A stretch of 48,955 nucleotides of DNA from Prochlorococcus sp. AG-402-N10 (GCA_003216465.1 QCIU01000011.1:1-48955), one strand, 5' to 3'; shown: positions 22,619-30,616, numbered from the stretch's first letter. Notes: generated from the letters alone by a model not told the origin. Numbers and translations: made by a program.

Positions 22619-24259
22619 TTATGCAGCAATAGCATCCTTCATAGCTGCGAAAGATTGAGGGTGAGCAACATTAATATCTAATGATTGAATAGCTCTTAAT
22701 CCTGTTGTACCTTTTGCGAAATCTGTATAAGGATCAACTAATATCTCAAGTTCTGAGAATAAGCCGATATATAAATCAGAGAAGTTTCCATAAAGGATTG
22801 CAGATAAGTTAGAGCCTGATCCTTTAGACAAATTAGAAGGAATGTTGTTTGTTACTTCCATCTTTCTTGAAAGGATTTGCTGAGAACCAACTTCAGCACC
22901 GTAAGGACTGAGGATATAGTCTCCGTTTGAATCCTTTAATTTATGGATTGCAGCTTCTACCTTTGCGTTAGTGACATAAGCACAACTTGAAAGATCGGCA
23001 TTGTCTACAGATACCTCTTTCTTTAAGTCGATAAAGTCGTCTAAATCGGCTGCCGCACCGTTAGTTCCTCCAGCTACAGATCCAATTCCACTTACATTTA
23101 ATATTCCTGTGGGTTGGTTAGAACTTCCAGAACCGTTTAAAGCTGCTGCATCTATAGCGTTTGCAATGATGGCAACAAAACCATTTCTGATAATTTGCTC
23201 AATTTCTGGAGTAGCTTGGAGCTTCATCAAATGAGAGAACTTAGTATATGCAGCAACGGTCTTAGGACTCATTGTTACTTGATCTACTGTTCCTGTTGAT
23301 TCTGTTATGGTGTCGCCATTGTCGCCAGCGATCCAATAAGCGGTATTGTCTCCAGACCTTCTCGGAATTGCAACATTGCCAACTAGTCCAGGGAGATAAG
23401 TTGCTCCGAGTTCTCCAACAACTGTTCTATTTCTTAGAGCTTCGATAAAGTTATCAGCTAAAAGATCAGTAGCAATTAAGTTACCGCCAGCACTTGCAGT
23501 TCCAGCTACATAAGCACGTTTACTCCATCCAGTTTTAGGAACAAAAAACCCTTGAGTTCTCTTTCCTGTTTGGATTTCTATTTCTCTGTTTACTTCAGCT
23601 TCTCTTCCTGTAAGTCCTCGACCCGATGCGATTCCTTTTGCTGCTTCGATAACTGAAAAATCTAAAGCTGCTGCTCTGTACTCTCTTTCTTCCCAGTTGT
23701 TACCAATCGCTTGGATATTTTCTGGATCTGGGATTTGTTTTAATGGTTCTGCCATTTTGTCTCCTTTAGGTGTTTGATAAGAACGAAAACCAACGGACGG
23801 ATCTGCTGGCACACTCACTAGGCTCAACTCCATTGGAGTGAACTTAGTTACAACCATTCGTCCTTCTTCGTCCTCTTTTAAATCCTCAATTACATATCCA
23901 ATAGATGCGTTTTTGATTATTCCTTTTTCTACGTCTTTTCTTATTTGTTCTGCTTTTTCTGAACTACCGAATTGAATATCTGCTTTTAATTTCTTTCCAT
24001 CTAAATAAGATCTAACAACTGTTCCTATCATTTCATCAGGATTATGATTCCAAAGAACAGGAGCTTTACCTCCAGAAAATCTTTCTAAATTAATAGATTC
24101 TTTTGTATGTAATAAAATCTCTTGTCCGTATTCTCTACTTACTGGATATTCAGAAGAAACAGAAAGAGTAAAAACATCATCTTTAATCGCTAAATTATCG
24201 TCTAAATCTAGAAACCTTCTTTTGATCTCCTTAATCGCTGTATTCGTTTTCATCATCAC
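22619..24259 (-). CDS. HK97-type prohead protease / major capsid protein fusion (E9)
   Basis: 546 residues. About 20-160: caudoviral prohead protease (U35-like), with His72 in VLWNHNP and Ser119 in NASIGYVIED. About 170-240: helical delta-like scaffold (NNWEEREYRAAALDFSVIEA). From about 250: HK97-fold capsid (TASAGGNLIATDLLADNFIE, AIPRRSGDNTAYWIAGDNG, NGSGSSNQPTGILN, LEILVDPYTDFAKG). A strong ribosome site, AAAGGAGAC, lies six bases before the in-frame ATG of M169 (23755), so a separate 378-residue capsid could also be made. No portal, terminase or tail gene is nearby, so a helper phage would have to package the element. The first start is GTG at 24259, followed by two ATGs. Confidence 0.88.
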   Translation of the reverse strand: MMMKTNTAIKEIKRRFLDLDDNLAIKDDVFTLSVSSEYPVSREYGQEILLHTKESINLERFSGGKAPVLWNHNPDEMIGTVVRSYLDGKKLKADIQFGSSEKAEQIRKDVEKGIIKNASIGYVIEDLKEDEEGRMVVTKFTPMELSLVSVPADPSVGFRSYQTPKGDKMAEPLKQIPDPENIQAIGNNWEEREYRAAALDFSVIEAAKGIASGRGLTGREAEVNREIEIQTGKRTQGFFVPKTGWSKRAYVAGTASAGGNLIATDLLADNFIEALRNRTVVGELGATYLPGLVGNVAIPRRSGDNTAYWIAGDNGDTITESTGTVDQVTMSPKTVAAYTKFSHLMKLQATPEIEQIIRNGFVAIIANAIDAAALNGSGSSNQPTGILNVSGIGSVAGGTNGAAADLDDFIDLKKEVSVDNADLSSCAYVTNAKVEAAIHKLKDSNGDYILSPYGAEVGSQQILSRKMEVTNNIPSNLSKGSGSNLSAILYGNFSDLYIGLFSELEILVDPYTDFAKGTTGLRAIQSLDINVAHPQSFAAMKDAIAA

Positions 24260-24380
24260 TATTAATAAAGGACTTTAAATACCTTCTTGATTGAGAAGAT
24301 TTAAGAGCGTCATTAATAGGATCAGGACGGCTAGAAACGTCATCATCAACAGGCTCTAAATAAGGGTTTCGACTAACCAC
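24231..24380 (-). CDS. Possible small ORF overlapping the capsid start (E9 only)
   Basis: From GTG at 24380, about 49 residues: VVSRNPYLEPVDDDVSSRPD, then a helical end (LKSSQSRRYLKSFINSDDEN), overlapping the capsid start by 29 bases. The DNA just upstream (GTAGTAATAGCAATA) is shared with E12, where the capsid gene begins at once, so this insert is specific to E9. An acidic, proline-containing tail like this could belong to a portal or scaffold protein; weak call. Confidence 0.3.
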   Translation of the reverse strand: MVSRNPYLEPVDDDVSSRPDPINDALKSSQSRRYLKSFINSDDENEYSD

Positions 24381-24552
24381 AAGAAGTATTGCTATTACTA
24401 CAATTCTAGGAAAGCTGCATGATATTTCTGTATTTCAAAAGGTACTAATTTTCCTGTTTTTACTAATTCGCACTAATTAGCGATAAATCGCCTTAAAATC
24501 GCCTAAATCTTCATAAAATTGGCTTTTTTTGGCTTTATTTTGCACTATTTGA
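24381..24552 (+). other. AT-rich iteron-like region (possible origin), E9
   Basis: Short repeats ATCGCC (twice, 13 bases apart), CGATAAATCGCC and GGCTTTTTTGGCTTTATTTTGCACTATTTGAATGT. The homologous spot in E12 (37980-38151) keeps the last part, GGCTTTTTTTGCC and CGCACTATTTGAATGTATATA. Between the capsid gene and the small plus-strand gene; either a replication origin for the ATPase or a promoter region. Confidence 0.42.
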
Positions 24553-24801
24553 ATGTATATATTTACAACTCAAATGCTAGATTTCATCAAGAAATATCCA
24601 ATGAGTATCTTATTGGCGATAATTGCTCTTAATTTATTTTCTATTGCAGGGAGTTTAAGTAAAGAAGCAAAATTAAATCAGATGAAATTAGATTGTGCAA
24701 AATGGAAACTTGGTCATGGAGTTGAGTTGATTCAGAAGTATCTAGGGGATAAAGGAGGGGCAACTTCTTATGATGCTTGGTGCAGTAGATACCTTAATTA
24801 G
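24553..24801 (+). CDS. Small membrane protein of the satellites, 82 aa (E9)
   Basis: MYIFTTQMLDFIKKYPMSIL, then a single membrane helix (LAIIALNLFSIAGSL) and a polar tail with two cysteines. The E12 homologue (38152-38382) is nearly identical up to the end of the helix and different after it. Strict conservation of the head suggests that the membrane part matters. Transcribed against the ATPase and capsid genes, with its own upstream region. Function unknown. Confidence 0.65.
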   Translation: MYIFTTQMLDFIKKYPMSILLAIIALNLFSIAGSLSKEAKLNQMKLDCAKWKLGHGVELIQKYLGDKGGATSYDAWCSRYLN

Positions 24802-24863
24802 TTCCCAAAGGTTACTGGGAATAAAAGCTGGGAACAACTAAACCCATTGATATAACTTGCATT

Positions 24864-24908
24864 AACCCTATGAGTTCCCGATAGATAGAGATAGGGGTCT
24901 TTTTTTAT
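24864..24908 (+). terminator. Terminator after the small membrane protein gene (E9)
   Basis: ACCCTAT and ATAGGGGT pair around a loop of about 19 bases, followed by CTTTTTTTAT. Placed between the plus-strand gene and the convergent ATPase gene. Confidence 0.55.
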
Positions 24909-24951
24909 AGTTTTTAGAGGGGTGTCTATTACTCTAGGGAAGGAATTTTAG

Positions 24952-26274
24952 TTAATTCATTGATATAACTGACGTTTGATGAGTTCCCGACAGTATTTCC
25001 CTTTTTTGATCGGGAATAAGCTCTAATCTTTGAATATCTTTAGGACTTAAAGAATAGACCCCTTTTCTAGGTCGAGTTAGGCTTCTACTATTAACCATAT
25101 TTCCGAGTGTATTATCTACGGTTTTTCTAGCTGCGGAAGCTGTATTAAATGCAGTAGTGACAATATCAGCCCTCCTTACTTCTTTTTGTCCTTGTTTATA
25201 GAAATCGCTCATAATTTCCATAATTACATCATTACAACTACCGACTATTTTCTTTTGATCGTCTAGAACCATTTCACACTCATCTAATTTATAAATAACC
25301 TTTCTTCTAGGTTCAACATTTGCTGCTCTATCTTTTTTAAATTCAGCAATAACTCCAGTTTGTGCCTTTGTATCTTCATCAATAATTGGATTTAAACTAA
25401 TAACCATTGAAGGTTCTTCAGCCCAACTTTTCGCCCCTGCATGAGCACCTCTAGCAGTTCCGTCATGGCTCAAAATTTCAATATGTACATTATTAGGTAC
25501 GGCAATAACATCCCTTATAACCCTTATAAATTCTCTTACTTGAACATTATCTAAGTAGTTAAAAGCTCCAGAACTTACACTCTTTGCACTATCAATTACG
25601 ACATAATCTATTCCTTTATATTGAACAAAATTTTCTAATTTTATTATTCCGTTTATATTGCCAAACCAAGCCTGTTGACCCTGACTAGATTCATAACCCC
25701 AGACAAAAATTTTCTGTTCTTCTCCTTCTTTAAAAACTGGATCATCTTCAATGCCTAAATCGTACATGGCTTTTTTAAAGGTAGTTACACCTCCATCCGT
25801 ACAAATAAATAAGCTTTTACCTTTTTTACATTTAGCATCCCTATCTAAAATATTTTCCCCTTTTGCAAAATTAAAGGCTTTATATAATGCATGAGTTGTT
25901 TTACCAGAACCATAAGAACCATAAGTCAAAGAAACATCCCCTTTTAATAACCAGCCATCCATTAAATAGGTAAGTGGTTTAACAGTAGAAAGATCAACAG
26001 ATTCTTTTAAAGCTGGTCTGAAATCTGACTTTTGTTGATAAAAAAAGTTCAATACTTTTCTAGTTATTTGATCATCAGTTAATTTGAATTGATACTTTAA
26101 TTCCTTTTGTATTCTCATCTCTTCGTCTTCATCTAATTGTTTTACGGCTTCTATATAGTCCGAAATTAAATTGGTGAAAAACTCTTCTTTTTTCTGCCTT
26201 TGTTTATAGGCAAAATCTTCCTTAAAGGCTTCTTGATCTTCATAAAAAGAATGACTGATTTTGTATCTAGACAT
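24952..26274 (-). CDS. RecA-like P-loop ATPase (RepA/DnaB-type), 440 aa (E9)
   Basis: Helical N-terminus of about 100 residues, then a RecA-like core: Walker A GSYGSGKTT (about 121-129), Walker B YVVIDSAKS, a sensor segment HIEILSHDGTARGAHAG. The C-terminus (about 350-410) looks like a winged helix (RADIVTTAFNTASAARKTVD). This matches phage and plasmid replicative helicase-type ATPases, so it probably drives replication of the excised element. Start overlaps the previous gene (ATGA). The E12 counterpart is a different RecA-like protein in the same slot. Confidence 0.78.
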   Translation of the reverse strand: MSRYKISHSFYEDQEAFKEDFAYKQRQKKEEFFTNLISDYIEAVKQLDEDEEMRIQKELKYQFKLTDDQITRKVLNFFYQQKSDFRPALKESVDLSTVKPLTYLMDGWLLKGDVSLTYGSYGSGKTTHALYKAFNFAKGENILDRDAKCKKGKSLFICTDGGVTTFKKAMYDLGIEDDPVFKEGEEQKIFVWGYESSQGQQAWFGNINGIIKLENFVQYKGIDYVVIDSAKSVSSGAFNYLDNVQVREFIRVIRDVIAVPNNVHIEILSHDGTARGAHAGAKSWAEEPSMVISLNPIIDEDTKAQTGVIAEFKKDRAANVEPRRKVIYKLDECEMVLDDQKKIVGSCNDVIMEIMSDFYKQGQKEVRRADIVTTAFNTASAARKTVDNTLGNMVNSRSLTRPRKGVYSLSPKDIQRLELIPDQKREILSGTHQTSVISMN

Positions 26275-26510
26275 TATCTAGCCCCCGCTTTTATTAAATC
26301 CCTGGTATTTTCCATAGCTTTAATAGTTGAGCCAAGAAACCACGCTAAAGGGTGAGCTTTTGCAATTTCTATCCGTTCATTCCAGATAAAAACTTTCATT
26401 TTTTGAACTTTTACTTTTTGGGCATTGAGACTTATAGGCTTTTGAATTATCTTGTTAATAGATAAATTTTTTGTTCTATAAGTCACCCTCCTACAGGTGG
26501 CTTTTTTCAT
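26274..26510 (-). CDS. Conserved satellite early protein, 78 aa (E9)
   Basis: MKKATCRRVTYRTKNLSINK to IIQKPISLN, then FIWNERIEIAKAHPLAWFLG and TIKAMENTRDLIKAG. The E12 homologue (39551-39787) is about 80% identical, the best conserved of the small early proteins. Basic head, helical tail, no known domain. Sits directly before the replication ATPase with a 1-base overlap in both elements, so a helper role in replication is a fair inference. Confidence 0.66.
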   Translation of the reverse strand: MKKATCRRVTYRTKNLSINKIIQKPISLNAQKVKVQKMKVFIWNERIEIAKAHPLAWFLGSTIKAMENTRDLIKAGAR

Positions 26511-26745
26511 TGAGTTTTTTAGGTAATTTGGATACGTTTTGGTAATAATTTCGATATAAAATCCCTTCTAGGTGATCTAACTTTCTAGTGATCAACTTCA
26601 TTTGTTCTTGTAAGTGTCTTACCGTTTCTAGAGCTCTATTAGTCTTTTTTAGGATTAACTCTTTTGTTAATTGATCCCAATATCGACTATTCCCTAAACG
26701 ATAAACTTCAAGTCTGACAATTTTAGAAATAGCATTATTTTTCAT
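26491..26745 (-). CDS. Small helical satellite protein, 84 aa (E9)
   Basis: ATG at 26745 chosen over an upstream TTG. MKNNAISKIVRLEVYRLGNS, then a coiled-coil-like middle (LILKKTNRALETVRHLQEQM) and KLDHLEGILYRNYYQN. The E12 homologue (39753-40028) keeps the order LILNKTSQAREIV and LDLIDGILYRLYYRN. Overlaps the next gene by 20 bases. Function unknown. Confidence 0.6.
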   Translation of the reverse strand: MKNNAISKIVRLEVYRLGNSRYWDQLTKELILKKTNRALETVRHLQEQMKLITRKLDHLEGILYRNYYQNVSKLPKKLNEKSHL

Positions 26746-27052
26746 AGCCCTCAAGTGTTTCCAATCGTTTAGAAAATGAACTTGTAGAAGTTCTATAACT
26801 GCCTTCTAATTGTTGAAACTTTTCAACAGCAATATGAGAATTTTTAAAAGCTCCAGAGGAAACTTTGTGGTTTTCTTTAAATGCTTCTTGTAATTGAAGG
26901 ACAGTACATTGAAGGATACAAAATTCTCTAAGAATCATAGAAAATCCAATTTGAGGATCTTGATCTATAGCCTTTGAGAACATTTCATAGAGTTTTTCTG
27001 CACTTTCGTCTAAATGCTTTTGAGTCCAGATAGGTTCTTTATTTGATTCCAT
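26735..27052 (-). CDS. Small helical satellite protein, 105 aa (E9)
   Basis: ATG at 27052 (MESNKEPIWTQKHLDESAEK) follows a GGAGGAAT ribosome site, so I prefer it to an upstream frame start. Fully helical; central LQLQEAFKENHKVSSGAFKN and IAVEKFQQLEGSYRTSTSSF with FSKRLETLE at the end. The E12 homologue (40015-40338) keeps QLKEAFYHNHKVSKGAFDNS and VELYQQLESS. Function unknown. Confidence 0.62.
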   Translation of the reverse strand: MESNKEPIWTQKHLDESAEKLYEMFSKAIDQDPQIGFSMILREFCILQCTVLQLQEAFKENHKVSSGAFKNSHIAVEKFQQLEGSYRTSTSSFSKRLETLEGYEK

Positions 27053-27242
27053 ATTCCTCCTCCGTAACAATATTAAAAAGTTCGTTTAAAACAGGAGAAG
27101 GGAGGTCAAACCATAAACGCATAGTCTTTTTAACTATTGATTTTTGGTTTTGAAATCCGTTATGGGTTTTTTTAGCTAAATAGAAGAGCTCTCTACAAGT
27201 CTCTTTTCTTTGTGCGTAATGATCAGTTAAATCTATATCCAT
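27039..27242 (-). CDS. Small satellite protein, 67 aa, E9 only
   Basis: MDIDLTDHYAQRKETCRELF, then basic NGFQNQKSIVKKTMRLWFDL and an acidic end. It lies between the HTH gene (2-base gap) and the next small gene (14-base overlap). No homologue in the same place in E12. Function unknown. Confidence 0.55.
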   Translation of the reverse strand: MDIDLTDHYAQRKETCRELFYLAKKTHNGFQNQKSIVKKTMRLWFDLPSPVLNELFNIVTEEEYGIK

Positions 27243-27244
27243 TT

Positions 27245-27511
27245 TTAAACTCCTACTTCTGCGAAAGTTTCCATCTGGGCGATTGCTTCAGAAGGATTAT
27301 TTAATTCCTTTTTTGTCTGTTCAACCATCCAGCTATGGATTTGTTCAATATCCCAACCAAGTTTTGATCTAGGAGTACCGCCTAAATAAACGTAATGTTT
27401 ACCAGCTTGGAAATCGCCTGATTGTTTTAACTCCATCAAGCGAGAGCGACTTAAATTAGTAAGTTCTAAAGTTTCTGCGGTCGTAAAGAACCGCTTTCTA
27501 TTAATAGGCAT
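27245..27511 (-). CDS. HTH regulator/excisionase-like protein, 88 aa (E9)
   Basis: First gene of the minus-strand early run. AlpA/MerR-type HTH: FFTTAETLELTNLSRSRLME, then the wing AGKHYVYLGGTPRSKLGWDI and EQIHSWM. The E12 homologue (40341-40607) has the same plan (FYTTSEILKLTNLSRTILM; HYVYLGGKPRS) and the same FAEVGV/FAEMGV end. AlpA-like proteins act as excisionases or activators in satellite elements. Preceded by a long conserved leader. Confidence 0.72.
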   Translation of the reverse strand: MPINRKRFFTTAETLELTNLSRSRLMELKQSGDFQAGKHYVYLGGTPRSKLGWDIEQIHSWMVEQTKKELNNPSEAIAQMETFAEVGV

Positions 27512-27525
27512 GGAAAATCAAGGTG

Positions 27526-27900
27526 TTAAAGAAGTTTTAAATTCGATAACTACACCTGATCAGCAAGCCCCATAAAACAATGGTATTTCCCTTGCACAAA
27601 TTTCTTTGCTTAGTTGTTGTTCGTACGGCTAGGGATGGTCAACTCCGAATAGCGTCATCAGGAATTCAAAAATCAGTAGCAATCTGATTTAGAGGGGAGT
27701 ACTATTACCCTTCCTTCAGCTAAGTCCTCCAAGTAAGTACGCAACTAAAGATCTTGTTGATCTATACACCCGACCTTCTATTAAAGTGATCATTCGGGCG
27801 GATCGGTAGCGAACTCATTAGCTTTTATAGGCTTTCACCGTGCTAAGAGATACTGTTGTAAATACTATATAGTCAACTTCTCTGGACTGCAATAGATCCT
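27526..27900 (-). ncRNA. Conserved leader/RNA upstream of the satellite early genes (E9)
   Basis: Gene-free. The block AGCAAGCCCCATAAAACAAT to GGTATTTCCCTT-CAAATTTCTTTG (27570-27610) is nearly identical in E12 (40648-40694). Farther up, a stem GATC-CCCGA with TCGGG-GATC (about 27765-27803) is mirrored in E12 by TGTCCA/TGGACA. A -10-like TATAGT on the minus strand (about 27865) and GATACTGTTG are at equivalent positions. It may be a long structured leader, an RNA gene or the origin region. Confidence 0.5.
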
Positions 27901-27960
27901 TCTAAACTTGTACGAAAACAAGCCCTGACTAAATTTATTGTCCATTTGAGTGATTTTCTA

Positions 27961-27978
27961 TTCGTACCCCTTTCGTAC
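27961..27978 (+). repeat. Arm-type tandem word, right end of E9 (TTCGTAC)
   Basis: TTCGTACCCCTTTCGTAC, same orientation as the left-end pair at 19874, 53 bases before the att core. A single inverted GTACGAAAACAAGC lies at about 27909; E12 has the equivalent GTGTAAAAACAAGC at 40981. Confidence 0.72.
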
Positions 27979-28030
27979 TGTAATATTTCAAGGCGATTAG
28001 TCAATATCCCAAACCTACTGCTATAACTGA

Positions 28031-28076
28031 TCGGGGCGACAGGATTCGAACCTGCGACCTAGTGCTCCCAAAGCAC
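28031..28076 (-). repeat. Displaced tRNA-Pro 3' half (att site, E9/E10)
   Basis: Exact copy of the tRNA 3' half. Preceded by CTATAACTGA. Confidence 0.92.
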
Positions 28077-28200
28077 TGGGCGTTATTTTTAAGAAAACCT
28101 TGAGACTTTAGTTATAGCCTAGATTAACTATAGATTGTGGAACGAGTTTGAGACAGCTTATTGCTAAATCTTCGAAGATTATGAAATATGTTTATAGAAC

Positions 28201-28225
28201 TTAGAGCCTTCTCTAGAGCCCCTTT
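28201..28225 (+). repeat. Arm-type word, left end of E10 (TAGAGCC)
   Basis: TTAGAGCCTTCTCTAGAGCC then CCTTT, two direct copies 12 bases apart, 125 bases after the att core as in E7. No partner found before 30617. Confidence 0.42.
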
Positions 28226-28263
28226 GGTTTAACTTAATGCTTTAGATTTTTGATACTTAGATT

Positions 28264-28446
28264 TTATCTTTTAGCCAAGAAAATTATTGCTGTCATGGTA
28301 CTCATTGCGATAATACCGAAATTCCAAAAAGTTGAACTTTTGCTACTTAATTTTTGAAGTCTGACTGGAATACCATCAGACATGAAAAGAAAAGTTAATC
28401 CAACTAAAAAAACTATTGGTAAACCTAATGCGATAAATAATTCCAT
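28264..28446 (-). CDS. Small membrane protein, 60 aa
   Basis: Two hydrophobic helices: LFIALGLPIVFLVGLTFLFM (residues 3-22) and FWNFGIIAMSTMTAIIFL near the end, joined by SDGIPVRLQKLSSKSST. Similar in layout to the small membrane proteins of E11. No family assigned. Confidence 0.55.
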   Translation of the reverse strand: MELFIALGLPIVFLVGLTFLFMSDGIPVRLQKLSSKSSTFWNFGIIAMSTMTAIIFLAKR

Positions 28447-28631
28447 GATTAATTTTTTAAATATAAAAAATATTTGTTATTAAATAATTTATTAAAAGCA
28501 TATTAAATGAGTAAGATTATTACAACTAATTGTTAAGCACCTATAAGGAAGAGAGGAAGTCGATTTACATAAAGTAACAATAGTCGAAAAAAAATTATTT
28601 AATGCTTAAATAATAAAAATTTGTTTAAATA

Positions 28632-29018
28632 ATGGCTAGATATAGTTTTGGTAAATCAGAAGAATTAAAATGTCTTGATGGTATTGAAAAATTTAATATA
28701 GATACTCAAGAAGGAAATACTGAAGTTTGCTTTGCTGCAAAAATTGTCACCCAGAATGTCATTGCCCCAATAAATATAAAAGTTGATAGTTATGTTTTAG
28801 CTACAGAAAATAAAACTTATTACGATCTAAGTAAAGATGACATATCTTATTTTCAAATGACAGGTGAACTACCTGATCCATTACCAAAATACGAGCTATC
28901 TAGTTCAGAACTTTTTTGGGGATATTTTGGGATAATAATATTTTTATTCATTGGCGCTGGAACTCTTAAACAAATAATTGAAACTTTCTTAGATAAAAAA
29001 AGGATGTCAAAAAAGTAA
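28632..29018 (+). CDS. Membrane-anchored protein of unknown function, 128 aa
   Basis: MARYSFGKSEELKCLDGIEK, then a beta-rich soluble part of about 90 residues with two cysteines (LKCLDG and TEVCFAAK) and one C-terminal membrane helix (FWGYFGIIIFLFIGAGTL) with a basic tail (DKKRMSKK). No signal peptide, so the soluble part is probably cytoplasmic. 39 bases before the next gene, possibly one operon. No domain recognised. Confidence 0.55.
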   Translation: MARYSFGKSEELKCLDGIEKFNIDTQEGNTEVCFAAKIVTQNVIAPINIKVDSYVLATENKTYYDLSKDDISYFQMTGELPDPLPKYELSSSELFWGYFGIIIFLFIGAGTLKQIIETFLDKKRMSKK

Positions 29019-29057
29019 ATATTTTCAGTTTAAATATTTCATTCTTCTCAAATATAA

Positions 29058-29639
29058 ATGTTATTAACTTTTTTATTATCTTCATTACCAATAACGCCAT
29101 TCTCAGCACCAAGTGAAATTTTTATACCTGAAGGCCTACCTTCACAAACTGTACCTTCTCAAGTTTTTAAAAAGGTAAATTGGTTAAATACTTCTCCTCA
29201 GGATTACAAGGATTTTAGAGTTGATAAGTATGTTGGTCTGACAAGGAGAAGAGGCAACATAGTAAGTTTATATGTCTTAAAAAGAACTCTCAGAAGAAAC
29301 ACTTATAAAAAATCTTCCTATATTCCAAGGCATGGGATTAAGATTTTCCGATATGATTGTGCGAATGATCGTTATCAATATGAAAATGTAGTATGGATAA
29401 CTGATGCTATTGGTGATGGGCCTGAAGTTAAAGGAGGTTTTAACTATCCTCTTGATCCCAATGAAACAAAATGGAGAACAACTCCTGGTCAGGTAAGAAT
29501 TGATATAGAGGGGTATCCTTATTGGGCGATGAAACCTAGTTCAGATCCTAGATACGAAGAAAAATCTATCGATTGGAAATCAATTACATTAGGAACTTAT
29601 GGTGCTAGCCATATTGATTATGCATGTAAAAATTTCTAA
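29058..29639 (+). CDS. Exported protein of unknown function, 193 aa
   Basis: Short signal peptide (MLLTFLLSSLPITPFSA), then a mature part rich in Tyr and charged residues: VDKYVGLTRRRGNIVSLYVL, IKIFRYDCANDRYQYENVVW and GTYGASHIDYACKNF, with two cysteines near both ends of the mature half, a likely disulfide. Resembles periplasmic proteins of marine cyanobacteria without assigned function. The stop codon lies in a 56-base perfect palindrome. Confidence 0.58.
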   Translation: MLLTFLLSSLPITPFSAPSEIFIPEGLPSQTVPSQVFKKVNWLNTSPQDYKDFRVDKYVGLTRRRGNIVSLYVLKRTLRRNTYKKSSYIPRHGIKIFRYDCANDRYQYENVVWITDAIGDGPEVKGGFNYPLDPNETKWRTTPGQVRIDIEGYPYWAMKPSSDPRYEEKSIDWKSITLGTYGASHIDYACKNF

Positions 29640-29690
29640 TAATATTCATTTAGTGAATCTTCGAAGATTCACTAAATGAATATTATTAGA
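29635..29690 (+). repeat. 56-base perfect palindrome
   Basis: 28-base arms meeting at TTC|GAA (29660-29665); the arm begins TCTAATAATATTCATTTAGT and continues GAATCTTC, with no mismatch. It contains the stop codon of the upstream gene and ends 19 bases before the next ATG. No T-run, so not a standard terminator; in RNA it would form a very stable hairpin. The inner part AATCTTCGAAGATT recurs at about 28167. Confidence 0.85.
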
Positions 29691-29708
29691 GCAAAGTAAA
29701 GTTAAAAA

Positions 29709-30209
29709 ATGAAACGCTTACTACTAGCATCAATATTTTTTTTATTACCTGCAACAGCATTTGCAGTACCAACTAAACCAGAGCAATTTGAAAAATTAGA
29801 AAATAAATTAAGTTTGGAATGTCAGAAATATGGTGCAGAAAGTTGTGCTGCAAGATTTATTTCTATGGCTGCTTGTACTTATGTATTTGCTGTTAATCAA
29901 GGCAAACACCCTGATGAAGCAAAGGATATTGCAGATGAATTATTTGTAAGAATTATGAGAGGAAATAAAATCAAACCTGCAATTATGTTTACTGAAGAAG
30001 AAAATATAAAGCCAACAATTGTAAATGAAGTTGCAGAAAGAACTGCTCTTTGCAAAGAAGCAACTGAAAAAGCAGTACCTCAATTATTTAAAGCTAGAGG
30101 GATGGAAGAGCCCACTCCAGAAATTCAAAAAAGATTAACTAATAGCTTTGGATATTGGTGGGTATCAACGATAGAAACTATTTATAAGGAGGGTAAAAAA
30201 ACTAAATAA
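29709..30209 (+). CDS. Exported protein of unknown function, 166 aa
   Basis: Signal peptide MKRLLLASIFFLLPATAFA, then a helical mature part with cysteines at LECQKYGAESCAARF, MAACTYVF and TALCKEAT, suggesting two disulfides. Similar in style to the exported proteins of E7. The start follows the palindrome; the gene is probably expressed from a separate promoter or regulated through the hairpin. Confidence 0.6.
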   Translation: MKRLLLASIFFLLPATAFAVPTKPEQFEKLENKLSLECQKYGAESCAARFISMAACTYVFAVNQGKHPDEAKDIADELFVRIMRGNKIKPAIMFTEEENIKPTIVNEVAERTALCKEATEKAVPQLFKARGMEEPTPEIQKRLTNSFGYWWVSTIETIYKEGKKTK

Positions 30210-30217
30210 AAGAATGA

Positions 30218-30260
30218 TTGACAGTCGATCTAACATATAGGGATAAAATCCTATTTTTTT
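30218..30260 (+). promoter_or_regulatory. Promoter-hairpin cassette (copy d, orphan)
   Basis: TTGACAGTCGATCTA (30218-30232), then TAGGGATAAAATCCTA (30238-30253) and T7. No open frame begins after it (the next ATG is followed at once by TAA), so the gene it drove has been lost, unless the cassette makes a short RNA itself. Confidence 0.55.
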
Positions 30261-30319
30261 AAGGAAAATAGAGAATGTAAACCAATTCTTTGGAATCAAT
30301 AAATGGAGAAATAGTTATT

Positions 30320-30526
30320 TTAAGCAGCATCATATTCATTCATATCTTCAAGCTCTCTCATAAATCTTTTATCTAATAAGTAATTGTCTATAAGCTCTAG
30401 ATTGTTATTTTCTTTAGGAAATTTTCTTTTCTCGCTATCTAATAGCTCTCTTATGTAGTTATATACAAGCTCTTGATCGTATCCACTTTCTCTAATTTCT
30501 TTCAACATTTCGTCTGGAATTTGCAT
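30320..30526 (-). CDS. Small acidic helical protein, 68 aa; paralogue of 13451
   Basis: ATG at 30526 (MQIPDEMLKEIRESGYDQEL), matching the start of the E6 paralogue, and both share TTGACGATT just before the ATG. Ends in LLDKRFMRELEDMNEYDAA. It is shorter than the E6 copy by the second LxDNY unit. No function recognised. Upstream DNA (AAAGCCTATATACGCATAC) is related to the E6 copy, so gene and promoter moved together. Confidence 0.6.
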   Translation of the reverse strand: MQIPDEMLKEIRESGYDQELVYNYIRELLDSEKRKFPKENNNLELIDNYLLDKRFMRELEDMNEYDAA

Positions 30527-30616
30527 AATCGTCAACCCCAAATTAAAGCCTATATACGCATACTTACGAATAAATAATGAAAAAGCAAGAAAAGAAGAAG
30601 GGACTAGAAAAAGTAA

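Noticed and set aside
23001-23234. Plus-strand open frame inside the capsid gene
   Set aside because: Antisense to a strongly conserved capsid region whose E12 copy has no matching open frame.
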